The translations under genes were made by a program, and so were the position numbers. The notes below the pieces were generated by a model. It saw only the letters and a list, made by a program, of their open reading frames with translations, was not told the origin of the DNA and did no database searches. Positions 11,969 through 23,000 of a DNA stretch of 64,000 bases are shown in pieces. Within the stretch, counting starts at the first letter, position 1. Each line of letters opens with the position of its first letter. This stretch comes from a virus: IMG/VR virus record IMGVR_UViG_3300033153_009093, positions 62,001-126,000 of that record; one strand, written 5' to 3'.

Positions 11969-13780
11969 TTATTTAAAAACTGTTGTCCTGCAAGTAAAAG
12001 TTGTTGTATTTTTTCCTATGTCCCAATTTACTTTATCGAGTATAAATTCTCTTTCTTTAAAAAAATCTTCCAAATCATCTATTGTAGCAGTTCCTTTAAA
12101 ATTAATATTCATACTTGCTAAATGATTATTAATCATAGCAAAATTATCTGCTATTAATTGAACATCATTATCGCTATAATATACAGCATTGCTATATCCT
12201 ACTGTAGAAAATCTATCGTTACCATATCCAGAAGCTTTAATATCAGAATCTGAACCTGATGAAGCTTTTGAAATATACGTAGGTACTGTGTAAGTTTTTA
12301 AAGGAACCCCTCCCCCTATAAATTCTTTAGAATCATAATCCTGCGAAATTTCTCCTACCTTTTCAGAATGTAATATTCTATGAGAGTTTGTTTTACCTAA
12401 TGGAACCATTTTTATAGTTGACCTTTCAAATCTTTCTCTGCTTATGGATATATTGGCGATATTATTTAATATATGAAGAGAGCCGCCTTTAGCTAATATA
12501 TCTTTTAAAGGTATCATTTCCGTCCCGGATTTGGTATAATAATTTTTTGATGTTTCAAAATCTAACAAAGTTGCATTTTTTATTAATTCTTCTCTATCAA
12601 TAGTTTCTAATAATTGTATTATACTTGATAATCCTTGCTATGTCGTGGCGCCTTTTATGCATTGGTATAGTATTTTTTTATCATCAATATCAGCAACTAA
12701 ACAATCTTCCTACCTGGACTTAACTACTGATGTCTGTTTATAAAATGGTACATTGTCTACTATTTCTTTTTGATAATTATTATGAGTTCTTTCTGTATGA
12801 TTTACAGATTGTATACCATTTCCTTTATTAGCAATAAATACACGTTTAAAATTATTATTATTGCCTACGTGTGCTATTACAATAAAATCATTTAAGTTAA
12901 TATAATTTTCACCATACATATGAGTATTTGTTGTAATTTTCTTTTGCAAAGGATCGGCTCCGATATGAACATATTCATACTCTGTTTCTGTTTTTAATTT
13001 TGTTGAAAATGATTTTTCAGTATAACCACCATCTCCATTATTTTCATAATATAAATTTTGCACAGGGCCGGTATGTTTAGAAGTTATTTCTGATGTAACT
13101 TTATATGGTATTATAGATTTATTATAATAGTCTATATCGTAACCTTTTGAATCATAGGATATTCCTTCTATATACGCATCGCTGCTACCCCCATAATATA
13201 CTTCATGTTCAGATATGACATTTCCAGTTACATAGAATATTCTGTTTTGTTTCGATTTATTAGTTGTAACAGATGCTAATGTACTACATGTGCTATTCAA
13301 AATACCTGATTCCTGATCTAATGATTCCGCAATAACTTCATATTTTTTATCATACTATTTATCTTTATAAACTAAACCGAATCGTTGAGCTATAGTATTT
13401 TCTGATGTTGACGACTATAGAATACTGACAATATTAGGGGGTGTTCCTAATAAAATATTGTCTTCATTTATACTAAATTCCTTATATTTTACATTTTTAT
13501 TTAAAATAGAATATATTTGAGACGGAGGAAACTGTTTTTCGTATGAAATATAAGTAATTACTTCAGTTAATAAACTTTTTTCATCTACCTATAATTCACT
13601 TACATCGTATGTCAATTCTTCTGATGCTCGTGAAGGATATCGTTTTACCATACCCCCAAATTCTTCTTCTAAAATATCATTTGAATCAATTTCAACTAAA
13701 GGTATACCCCGGGGTTCTACGTATATATCAACCTTTTTATTTTTTTGAAGGTCATATATAATTTGTTTAAGGATTTTCAT
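11969..13780 (-). CDS. Probable baseplate or tail protein (603 aa, TAG-recoded)
   Basis: This runs from the ATG at 13780 (AGGA upstream) to the TAA at 11969-11971, with TAGs at 13589, 13415, 13355, 12710 and one near 12638. It is less Asn-rich than its neighbours and looks like a folded multi-domain protein. Its C-terminal end has alternating strands (NWDIGKNTTTFTCRTTVFK), as is common at the end of phage hub-type proteins. That similarity is weak, and I give baseplate as context-based inference only. It overlaps the end of the upstream small gene by 14 bases. Confidence 0.68.
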
Positions 13781-14150
13781 TATTTATTTCCTATGAAATA
13801 ATTTCATGATATTCATTAGTATTATCAATGATTATTAAATCTAATTTATTAAAAGTTCTATTTAAATATTTTAAATTAAACTCTTCAATACTTAAGATAT
13901 CATTATTAATAATAATATCCCTTTTGCCTATTAAATTAGTAAATTTTACTTCTGTAAATAATTTACAATCTTCATAATATACTTCATTATTATTTGTTGC
14001 AGGTGTAAATATAGACGATAATATAACTTTTATATTATCGTCTATATTTAATTTAGCGATGTCAATAAAATTATAACTAAATATAGAATAAAAATTTATT
14101 ACATTGCCATAAAAATAAATTTTACTTGTAGTGTTATTAAAATATATCAT
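13767..14150 (-). CDS. Small structural-operon protein (127 aa)
   Basis: It starts at the ATG at 14150 and reads through one TAG (13791-13793) to the TAA at 13767-13769, which lies inside the start of the next gene. I recognise no domain. The tight overlap with the 603-aa gene suggests coupled translation and a role in the same assembly. Confidence 0.65.
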
Positions 14151-14158
14151 ATTGTATT

Positions 14159-15118
14159 TTATATAAAAATTAAATATAAATTTTTATACTCTCCTGAATT
14201 AATATTATTTATAAAATCTATATCCGAAGGGAAATCGTTGATTATTATCTTGTAATTAAATTTATTATTTAACAAATTAGTTGTATTATTAATTAAATGA
14301 TTGAACCTATACATAAAATTTAAAGGAAATTTGAGTTCTGTATTTATATCAAACATTATTTTAAATGTTATTTCATATAATGAATTGGTTTCGCTAATGA
14401 ATTTATTTTTTGATGACTTTGTAACTATTTTACTTAAAATGTTATTATTAAAATTTATTGGAATCTTTATCAAAAAATTATTTAAATTCTAATTATCTTT
14501 TATAAATATATCATTATTATTTAAATCTAATGGCAGTTCATTAAAATGATTTAATAAAAATCTTTTTCTATTTTCAGTATCGGAAGATTTTAAAACCTTT
14601 TCTGATATTAAATAATTAATAATATTACTATTGTATAAATTATTTATGATGTAGTCTTTTGAATATATCATAGTTTCTTCAAAATTAAATAATTTTAATT
14701 TACCATTATGATTTATAGTTTCTTTAATTGTATTATCAAACCCGGAAGGTTTATTGATGAATATTATTATATTATCTTCTTTTATTGCAGAATTAAATGA
14801 AATAATTTGTTTTTTTATAAAAGAATTTTTATTATTAACATTACTAGAATTGTAATAATTTGTTTCAATATCCCCTGTATAATCTGGAAACAATGAAGCT
14901 TTTTCATCAAAGGTGGATAAATTATTTAATTGGCTGTAAGGTATATTATTATCTGATAATTTATTATGACAATTAAATGATATAGGATTTTCAATATTGA
15001 TTACTATATTTTGTTGCAATTTAATATCATTATCATTATCCTTTACCTATGATACATTTTCTGAAAAATTTAATAATGAATCATAATTCTCTAATATCTT
15101 CAGTGCATAATTTTTCAA
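14159..15118 (-). CDS. First gene of the minus-strand structural operon, unknown function (319 aa, TTG start)
   Basis: The frame ends in TAA at 14159-14161 and passes TAGs at 14489 and 15047. There is no ATG or GTG in the upstream part of the frame before the stop at 15149. The best start is the TTG at 15118, giving MKNYALKILENYD, with AATAGG about eight bases upstream. The protein is Asn/Ile-rich, with no recognised motif. It is transcribed divergently from the gene at 15184, with only 65 bases between them. Confidence 0.62.
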
Positions 15119-15183
15119 AACAATACCTATTAATTTATAATTTATAAATTAATTTATAAATTAAATATACATGGTAATAATGA
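15119..15183. promoter_or_regulatory. AT-only divergent intergenic region
   Basis: The 65-base gap between two divergent operons is almost pure A/T, with overlapping short palindromes built from TAATTTATAAATTA-like units. It must hold promoters or ribosome-binding signals for both sides. I cannot pick out a clear -33/-7 Bacteroidota consensus in it. Confidence 0.45.
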
Positions 15184-16128
15184 ATGAGTATAGATAAATA
15201 TAATTTATTTATAAATAAAAGCTTTAATACTTATGATTTTTCAAATAATAAAGATATCAGCATATATAATACTGTAAACGGTAATTTTATAGAAAATACT
15301 GTATATATTATTCATAATAATAAACCTACTTCAAGTACTTCATTTATAACAATGAATGTAGACGATGTACTTGAAGTATATTTATTTCCAACAATGAATA
15401 CGAATATAACGTTTAAAGTAAACGAAATATTACATACTGTTGACAATAATTCAATTTTTATTATAACTAATCATATTGAAGAAAATAGATTTGCAATAAA
15501 GTTAGTATAGAGCAAAAATGATACTGATTATAATTTATATAATAATTTTCCATCATTATTATATAACAAATCTATTGAAGATTTATTTTATAAATTAAAT
15601 ATTAATAAAGATGCTATTGCTGAACAAAAATCCAATTATACTTCAATTTTAAATTCAGGAACAGAATTAAGTGAATTTATAAATTCCAAAATTACAATAT
15701 CTACCGATTATACTGATTCTTATACTTTAAATTTTTCTTTTTCGTCTACAGAAGATTTTTCAAGAATAGCTTCAGTGATAGATAAATTTTATTTAAATAT
15801 ATAGGTATATGATTATAATGAATTTAAATATATTTATTGTAAGGATATTATAGAATCTTCTGGAAACTATACATTATCTAATACTAATCATATTACAGGA
15901 ATATTAAAAAATTCTTATACAAAAATATTACCTCATGCATATTTTAAATTGCAACAAGGAAAAGATTATGTATATTCTGATAATATATTGAATAAATATA
16001 CTTCATATAATAAAAATTATACCGGTCAAAAAATATTGATACTATTTCAATTGTCAATTAATGATAAAAGTACAATTTATGATATATCAAATAATATAGA
16101 AAGTGATTCAATATACATCATTGCATAA
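15184..16128 (+). CDS. Virion-type protein of unknown function (314 aa, TAG-recoded)
   Basis: ATG at 15184 to TAA at 16126-16128, with TAG codons at 15508-15510 and near 15804. The N-terminal 60 residues look like a small beta domain (repeated V/I-x-V strands); the rest is Tyr/Asn-rich. No family is recognised. It is followed 12 bases later by the next gene. Confidence 0.68.
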
Positions 16129-16140
16129 GGTAATATTTTC

Positions 16141-17319
16141 ATGAAGTATAAATTAAAACCAAAGAATAATATTCTTAAATATTTATTAGGTGATATTGAT
16201 TAGATTGATATTTCATATACACTTAATTCTACATATAATACATTACTATTATGTTTAAATGAACCGCTATTAGATATATTATATAAATATGACCAATATT
16301 CTATAAATTATTCCTCTGATTAGACAGATACAGGGCATGATGAATGTCTATCGCTGGAAATGGAAATAGTATCTGATACTATTATGAAATTTAATATTAA
16401 ACAAAAATTTGTTAGATGTTTTTCATATTATAAAGAATATACTAATACTACTAATACTAATGATATTGGTATATATACTAATACAAAAAACTTTATAAGT
16501 TTATATCCTAAATTATTTTTAGATTCCGAAAATTCAGAAATCAATAATTTATTAACTACAGAGGAAAAAATAAATTTACAAAATTCTAAATTAATAAATG
16601 CCGAATTTACTGATTCTGATAATTTTTAGATTCCTACTATTAATAATAATGCATCAAAAGGAAAATCCCTTCCTGCTCATATAGAACTCATATCATTCAT
16701 TGATTCAAATTTAGATTATATAAAAAAAGAATATAATTTAAGTGATTCTATAACTGATGAAAATCATATAATAGATATATAGTATGATGAAAATCCTAAT
16801 GTAGATAAATATTCCACATATGCGAAGTCATTTAATATTATTAATGATTCTACTATTATATTTGATTTTGAAATTTATATTAATATTAATCAGTATAATT
16901 ATTTATTAGATATTAATGATATCAATATTGATTATCATATAAATGTCACAGGTGATAATGTAATAACCGGAACTACATTTAACCTTGATATATATGAAAA
17001 TATCAACAATTATTTTAACATCAATGACATTGTATATATTAAAAATATATACACCGATACAATAGTCAGCATTTGTAAAGTTACAAATATTATAAATAAT
17101 AAATTAACTTTATCTAAATTATAGGCCGAAATATCAGGAGATATTAATATTGATTATATGGATAAATATATACTTAATAAAATAAAAAATTTAGAAAATT
17201 GCAACGATGTTCAAGAAAAAAATAACATTTTAAGAAAATTGCTAATTAATAATTTATTTGTTATAGACGATATTGAGTTTAATGAAAATGATTATTTAGC
17301 TATAAATAACTTTGGTTAA
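16141..17319 (+). CDS. Virion-type protein of unknown function (392 aa, TAG-recoded)
   Basis: ATG at 16141, with AAGG upstream, to TAA at 17317-17319 through five TAG codons (two before 16325, one ending at 16629, one near 16780, one near 17125). The sequence is acidic and Asn/Asp/Ile-rich, with no recognised domain. It lies in a compact plus-strand operon ending in the tail assembly chaperone, so a tail or sheath-proximal role is plausible but unproven. Confidence 0.66.
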
Positions 17320-17325
17320 TATTAT

Positions 17326-17979
17326 ATGGCAACTTATAGATCAGTGTCTAATTTTCCTAGTAATATTAAATCAATGACCGATTTAATAGGAGATAATTAG
17401 AATTTAAAATCTTATGGATCAAAAACTATAAAGTTTACTGCTGACAATACTATACATTTACAAAATGCAACTTAGACAAAAATGTACAAAAGGTCTATGT
17501 TTAATTTATCGGCAAAACTTTCAGGAGTCGAAAAATATTTTTCTTCGTGCTATTCTCCAAATATATTTAATGTTGGAATTACTCTTAATTGTGAAGGTTT
17601 ATATATGGGAGAAAATGGAGATTTTTAGAAAACGGAATTGTTAGAACCTATACAAAGTTAGTTTACTTCTGCTGTAATTTCAAGAATATTTTCTCCCACA
17701 GATTTAATTCAAACATCTAAAACTATTTCTGAAGATGAAGATGGAGAAACTACATTGGTTAATTCAGATGGTACAATTGATAGTTATAAAAAAACATTCT
17801 TTAATAAAAGTGAACAATATAAACTGTATTTTCCCGCTGCATCTAAAGGAGGCGTAGGTGATAAATCGATAGAACAAGAAGATGATATAATCGATGTAAT
17901 TAATTAGAATAAGATATAGTCTTTATCATTAAGTTGTAATGATAAAATTTATACATTAAATGCTACCGCCCTAACATAA
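17326..17979 (+). CDS. Candidate tail tube-type protein (217 aa, TAG-recoded)
   Basis: ATG at 17326 to TAA at 17977-17979 with six TAG codons. It is a mid-sized, well-folded-looking protein with balanced composition, unlike the Asn-rich fibres around it. It sits directly upstream of the tail assembly chaperone, where tailed phages usually carry the major tail or tube protein. The tube assignment rests on this position and on size only; I see no diagnostic motif. Confidence 0.6.
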
Positions 17980-17993
17980 ACCAAGGATGAACA

Positions 17994-18458
17994 ATGATTG
18001 AAAGAGTTGATAATATCAATATGGTACCGGAAGATATTAAAGAGTTATTATTTACCGAAAAAGGTGAATTTATTGCTATAGGAGAAGAAGTTTATCGATT
18101 AAAACCTTTTGGTGTAAAAAAATACTTCGAATTATTACATTTTATTTCAATATATTATACATTATATAATGACGTATTTGCAGAAAGTAATAATTTAAAA
18201 ATTACTTCTTTCTTTGGAAGTTTAGCAAAAAAATTAATTGATAATGAATTAATTGATGATTTTATGAAAACTTTCTTTCCTGAAATTCCAGAAGGTGCCG
18301 AAAATATAAACAAACCTCAATTGGATTATTTATTGGGGGTAATATATAAATTAAATTTTTTATTAAAAGATCGCCCGATTCAGGATCAGGCGACTCGACT
18401 GTCGATTCACAAAATGCAGGAAATGTTAGGCTTAAATCTAAATCAGACGACAAATTAA
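17994..18458 (+). CDS. Tail assembly chaperone, short (unshifted) product (154 aa)
   Basis: ATG at 17994, with AAGGA upstream, to TAA at 18456-18458. The protein is small, acidic and helical, beginning with residues such as MVPEDIKELLFTEKGEFIAI, and lacks TAG codons. Three things point to the phage tail assembly chaperone family (lambda gpG-like): its place just after a candidate tail-tube gene, a slippery heptamer 40 codons after which a -1 frame opens, and tape measure in the neighbourhood. In this family the short form is made in excess and coats the tape measure protein during tail assembly. The frameshift evidence is direct; the family name is inferred from it. Confidence 0.72.
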   Translation: MIERVDNINMVPEDIKELLFTEKGEFIAIGEEVYRLKPFGVKKYFELLHFISIYYTLYNDVFAESNNLKITSFFGSLAKKLIDNELIDDFMKTFFPEIPEGAENINKPQLDYLLGVIYKLNFLLKDRPIQDQATRLSIHKMQEMLGLNLNQTTN

Positions 18459-19534
18459 TAGTCGATGATTCTATAATATAGAATCAATATATTTATTTAA
18501 ATCTTATAACTTTTATAATATATAAAACTGGTTAGTCAATAGATTACATTTTTGGTGATTATATTAAAAAATGTAACCAAACAAATAATAAATGTAATTG
18601 GGGGAGTTGTTTATATTTTCATAATACTATAAAAACAAACTCATCAATAGATTGTGATAATATAAAAAATGAATTAAATGGATTAACAATTAGACAAATA
18701 GTTTTAATAGCTATGTTTTTTAGATATTTTGATTATGAATATTTACTTAATTCAAAATATCAGTTAACTGATATTATTAATGTAGTTTTTTCTAAAGAGA
18801 ATAAATCATTGGATTTTAAAAACATTTATTCTAAATCATTGTTAAGTACAATATTTTCTCAAAAAGAAAATATTGTTATAAATGAAAATGATAAGATGGA
18901 AAATTTAATAAATGAAATATTATTAACAAAAAATAAAAATGAAAAATTTATTAAATTTAATAAATTACGATCATATATAAATTCAACATTTTATAATAAA
19001 GAAAATAGTTTATATATATTCTTAAGATTTATTAATACAAGTTTTGAAGATTTTTTCCAAGATTATTATATACAAAACTCTATATTGCCAAATGATGAAA
19101 GTAAAGATTTTTTCATAAATATATTAATAAATATTTATAAATATATTATGGTTTTTCCTAATCATACTAAAATATATAATGATAAAAATAATTTAAAAAT
19201 GTTAAGAACTAAAGCTAATGCATTAAAATTAAGTAAACGAGAGCCTGATTATTTAAAAGGTGATTAGGATGATCAAAGATTAATGGATTATACTTCAGAT
19301 GATAATGTAAAATTATATATTACATCTATAGATTCTTATTATTATATCTATAAAAAATATGACTCTATAGATGATAAAAATTTTTAGTTAATGATAGAAA
19401 TATTTAATTATTTAGATGATTTGAACAATCTTAAATATAAATCTTTACGAAGCGTTATTATAGAATTAACTAAAATATTAAAGTATAACATAAACCAACA
19501 ATATGATATTGATATAAATGACATTTTTAATTAA
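17994..19534 (+). CDS. Tail assembly chaperone, -1 frameshifted long product (513 aa)
   Basis: Translation of 17994-18362, then slippage back one base, then 18362-19534 gives a 513-aa protein (123 residues before the shift, 390 after). The -1 frame is free of TAA and TGA from 18350 to 19532. It has no ATG, GTG or TTG in its first 120 codons (first ATG at 18713), so it cannot readily start by itself. After the junction come a Ser/Gly/Asp linker and then a mostly helical Lys/Asn-rich domain with four TAG codons. This corresponds to the gpGT-type fusion of other tailed phages, in which the extension binds the tape measure. It ends overlapping the convergent gene by four bases. Confidence 0.72.
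18356..18396 (+). promoter_or_regulatory. Programmed -1 ribosomal frameshift site (slippery heptamer plus stem)
   Basis: T TTT TTA at 18356-18362 is in the correct zero-frame phasing (codons AAT TTT TTA) for tandem -1 slippage. Six bases downstream, 18369-18375 (GATCGCC) pairs with 18389-18396 (GGCGACTC, one bulged C). This makes a seven-pair, GC-rich stem in an otherwise very AT-rich gene. Heptamer, spacing and stem are the three classical elements of such signals. Confidence 0.82.
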
Positions 19535-20064
19535 GTCTAATTAATAATTGACCATTGTATATTAACTGTATAAATATTAGCATTAATTTTTAATATTGGA
19601 ACTATAGAATCTAAATAATTCAGTTCATCATATACTTCATCTTTATATAAAAATGAACTGGTTTTCTAAAAAATATTACTGGTTAATTTCCAATTATTAA
19701 ATTCGTTCTATAAATTAGAAAATATATCCAGTGGCAATCCATCAGGTGCGATTAATAGTATATCATCAATTTTATTCTGAATTTCTGATATTACATCTGA
19801 TGATATATCTATTCCTATATCATCATATGCTAAATTAGCTTGCCATGAATACCCTTTTAACTTATACGAAACCGGTTCAATTGTAGGGGTGGCTTTAAAT
19901 GAAAAAGAATATTTAAAGCCACCCTAATCAGCGTCACAGCCAACTTCGTTACATACACATGCAATTTCCTGATAATCACTTTGAACCTTTCCTACATATT
20001 TCAATGATTGGGATTCTACATTAAAATATGGCATTTTATATAACGATGAACTTTCTTTTATCAT
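19531..20064 (-). CDS. Tail-region protein of unknown function (177 aa, TAG-recoded)
   Basis: ATG at 20064 to TAA at 19531-19533, with four TAG codons (19537, 19675, 19708 and 19924 in plus coordinates). The protein starts MIKESSSLYKMPYFN and has no recognised family. It directly follows the tape measure gene, where small baseplate or tail-completion genes are usual. A perfect 14-bp hairpin lies inside it and encodes an echoing peptide (GGFKYS...FKA). The end overlaps the convergent chaperone fusion by four bases, and no terminator lies between them. Confidence 0.68.
19887..19924. repeat. Perfect 14-bp inverted repeat inside a coding region
   Basis: GGGTGGCTTTAAAT (19887-19900) and its exact complement (19911-19924) flank a 10-base A-rich loop. 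No U-run follows on either strand, so it is not a standard intrinsic terminator. It lies about 350 bases past the point where two convergent genes meet without any intergenic terminator. Confidence 0.7.
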
Positions 20065-20073
20065 TTTAAATCC

Positions 20074-23000
20074 TCATGGCATTAAAATAAACGATTCTTC
20101 ATTATCAGCAGGTGCTATAGCAGGCGATTTATTTAGTAATCCTTCTAATGCCGCTGCATTACTAACTGCTGCTGCCCCTTCCGCTGTTCTATCTCCTATA
20201 TCTGTTTGATGTGTATCAATTGTAATAGGCTCTTGTTGAGTGGCAGTTTTACTAACATCACTATCAATCACAGCACTGCTTATTGTAGCAGTGGCAATTT
20301 CTGACTGTTTGGATACTGTATCAATTTGATGAGTAGATGCTTGTCTAAAGTTATTAACGGCAGAATCAAATTGTTTAGTATCTACCGTTTGAGAAATTAC
20401 ATTACCTAAATTTTCAACTACTGGAATTGCTGCCGCCCCTCCTTTTATTTCCGCCCCAACTTCATTGCCTATTTCAGTTGATAAATTGGGCTGCATTGCT
20501 TGCGCAACACCATCACTACTTACTCTATTTGATGCGTCAATTACAGCTTCTCCCATAAATTTACTATGTTCTTTATTAAAAGTAACATCTTTTCCACCGG
20601 CAGAAATAGCACCATATCCTTTCGATTCCATTAAATATCTACTACGTTCTTCAGAACTAGGAAGTTTTGCGTATTCCATTTTTTCAGTGGCACTTAATCC
20701 TGCGAGTTCTGGAGTTGTTCTAACATCTCCGCCACTTAATAATGATAACATAACATCGCTATTTGTTTTTGCTACTAATTGATCTACTCTTTTCGATGCA
20801 ACTCTATCATATGACCCCGTATCTCCACCTGCAAATTGTGCAACTCCCGCCCTAATTTGATAATCATTTAATCCTAATTTTCTTTGAGATGCTATATTAG
20901 CATCAATGAAGGTAGAGAATTTTTTTCGATCCTGTGGTGTCTGTGCTCCTTCATAACCTTCAAATGCGGTTTTTAATTCTTCAGCGGATGATTGTCGTAA
21001 ACGTTGACGTTGTTGCTAATTAGTACCTAGCATAGTACTTGTAACATTCTGAAATTCTTTACTACCTACAGATGAAGCTTGAAAAGCTAATTGTGCTGTT
21101 TGTTCAGCACCTTGTAAACTCATAGTCTTAGCTTTTAAAGTATCTTTTTCACCTGCTTCATATTCGCTTCTTAATGTTGAAACCTGACCAAATTGTTCAT
21201 CTGATAAAGTTCCCATTTGTCGCAATCTATCAATTCCGGTCATTCCTTCATCATCGACTTTAGATAGATCTTCAACACTTTTAATATCAGTTAAACCGAA
21301 CGCTAATTGTGCCATAGGATCTTTTTTCATTTCTTCAAAACCCTGAGCAGCGGCAAATTGTTTCCCTTTTCCTGTAATATCCATAGTTTGAATAGAATCA
21401 TTTAATGTATCTATAAATGCCATTGTTGTCTTTGAAAAATCACCGGAAGTGGTTAACCCTTCAGAAAATACGTTTACCGCCTTGCCAGCGTTTTCTAATG
21501 AAAAATTAAATTTCTTTTCAACCGATTGACTAGTTGCCTCAAATACTCTACCTAAAGCCAAACTACTTTTTTCAAATTCTTCTGAAGCCATTCTCATTTT
21601 ACCGAATGTATCTAACTTCTGAACACCTTCATCTTGCATAAGTTCAGTTATCTGTACATCTGATAAATCTTTTAATGCAGTATCTTTGCCAAATTTTTGC
21701 TGTGCTATTTCAGTTAATTCATCGCCTCTAATATCACTGACAGATTCTTTTCTACGTTCCATCGCATATTCTAATTCCTGCTTTTTTCCTTTGGAAAGTT
21801 TACTTAAATCTGCACCGGTATATATAGATTGTTGTTTAGCTATTTTTTCAAATGTTTTTTCATTATCAGATATAGCACCAACAAATCCTTTGAAGGCACT
21901 AATTTGTGTAGTATTATAATCTTTTTCTACTGATTGTACCTTTTTTGATGATTCGCTAGTTTTTTGTAATTCTGCTAACTCTTCTTTATCAAATTTACCA
22001 GACTTCTGCGCTACTTCTAAACCTGATCTAAGAACTGGTAATCCTAAAACTGTAGTGGACATTTTTTGATTTAATTGATTAGCACTAGTTATTCCTATTT
22101 CTTTTAATTTGTCAGATGTTGATTCCGCAAGGCCGCCCATTTCGTCTTTAGGAAGTTCAATGTCTCTTTTTTTGAAATATTCAGATTTAGTATCGCCAAT
22201 GGTTTCATAAGGATCTTTTATACCAATTTCCGCTAATTTTCTACCGGTTTCCATTTCAAGAGTAGAATATAAATCCCTTTCTCCTTTAGAAGTAGCTAAT
22301 GAGCTTCTGACTTGCGAAAACATTTTACTTTGAATTAAACTGCCTTGATTTAATTCTTTAAATAACGCCATTCCTTTTTCATCACCTAAAGGAGCAACTA
22401 AAGAATTCAATCTACCTTTTTCAGCTTGTAAAATTGTTTGTGTCTGGTTTTTATCTTCAAAATCAACAACTTGTAAGGTATCAATAAATTTGCCAGTCAT
22501 TTCTTTATTAATTTTAGCAGAGTTAACAATTACTCTTTTTACTTTACTAAAATCTTTTTCTTCAATACCTTCCTGCATCACTTCATTTAAACCTTGCGAT
22601 ACTTGCGAACTTACCGCAGCCGATCCAAGATATTCAGAAACTGTATTTCTAGGGCGAATATCTTGATCTTGTTTTAAATAATTAATCAATCTATATGAAG
22701 CCGAAGACCTTTCATCATCGTAGTTTTCCAAATAGCCTGTATCAGAAGTGCCATAAATATCAGCGACTGTATTAATAGCCTTTAGTTGAACATTTTTATT
22801 TCTTTCTGCATCTGTTTTTAATTTCCTAGTTGTTACTAATTTTGTTTCCTCCGCTCCGGTTAGGCCGCCTCCTGCAATTTCTTTATATTCTAATTCTGCC
22901 ATATCGACATTTAAATCTTCAATTTTTTTATTATAATATTCAGCCCCGCCCATGAATCCAGTAGTTAACCCTTTTAATCCTGTTGCTTCTGTTGTCATTT

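Noticed and set aside
18262-18453. Minus-strand frame opposite the frameshift region
   Set aside because: Its length is explained by the GC-rich frameshift stem region. There is no start context, and it lies within two overlapping plus-strand coding frames.
19531-19534. A terminator between the convergent chaperone and small tail gene
   Set aside because: The genes overlap by four bases and no hairpin with a U-run is present at the junction.
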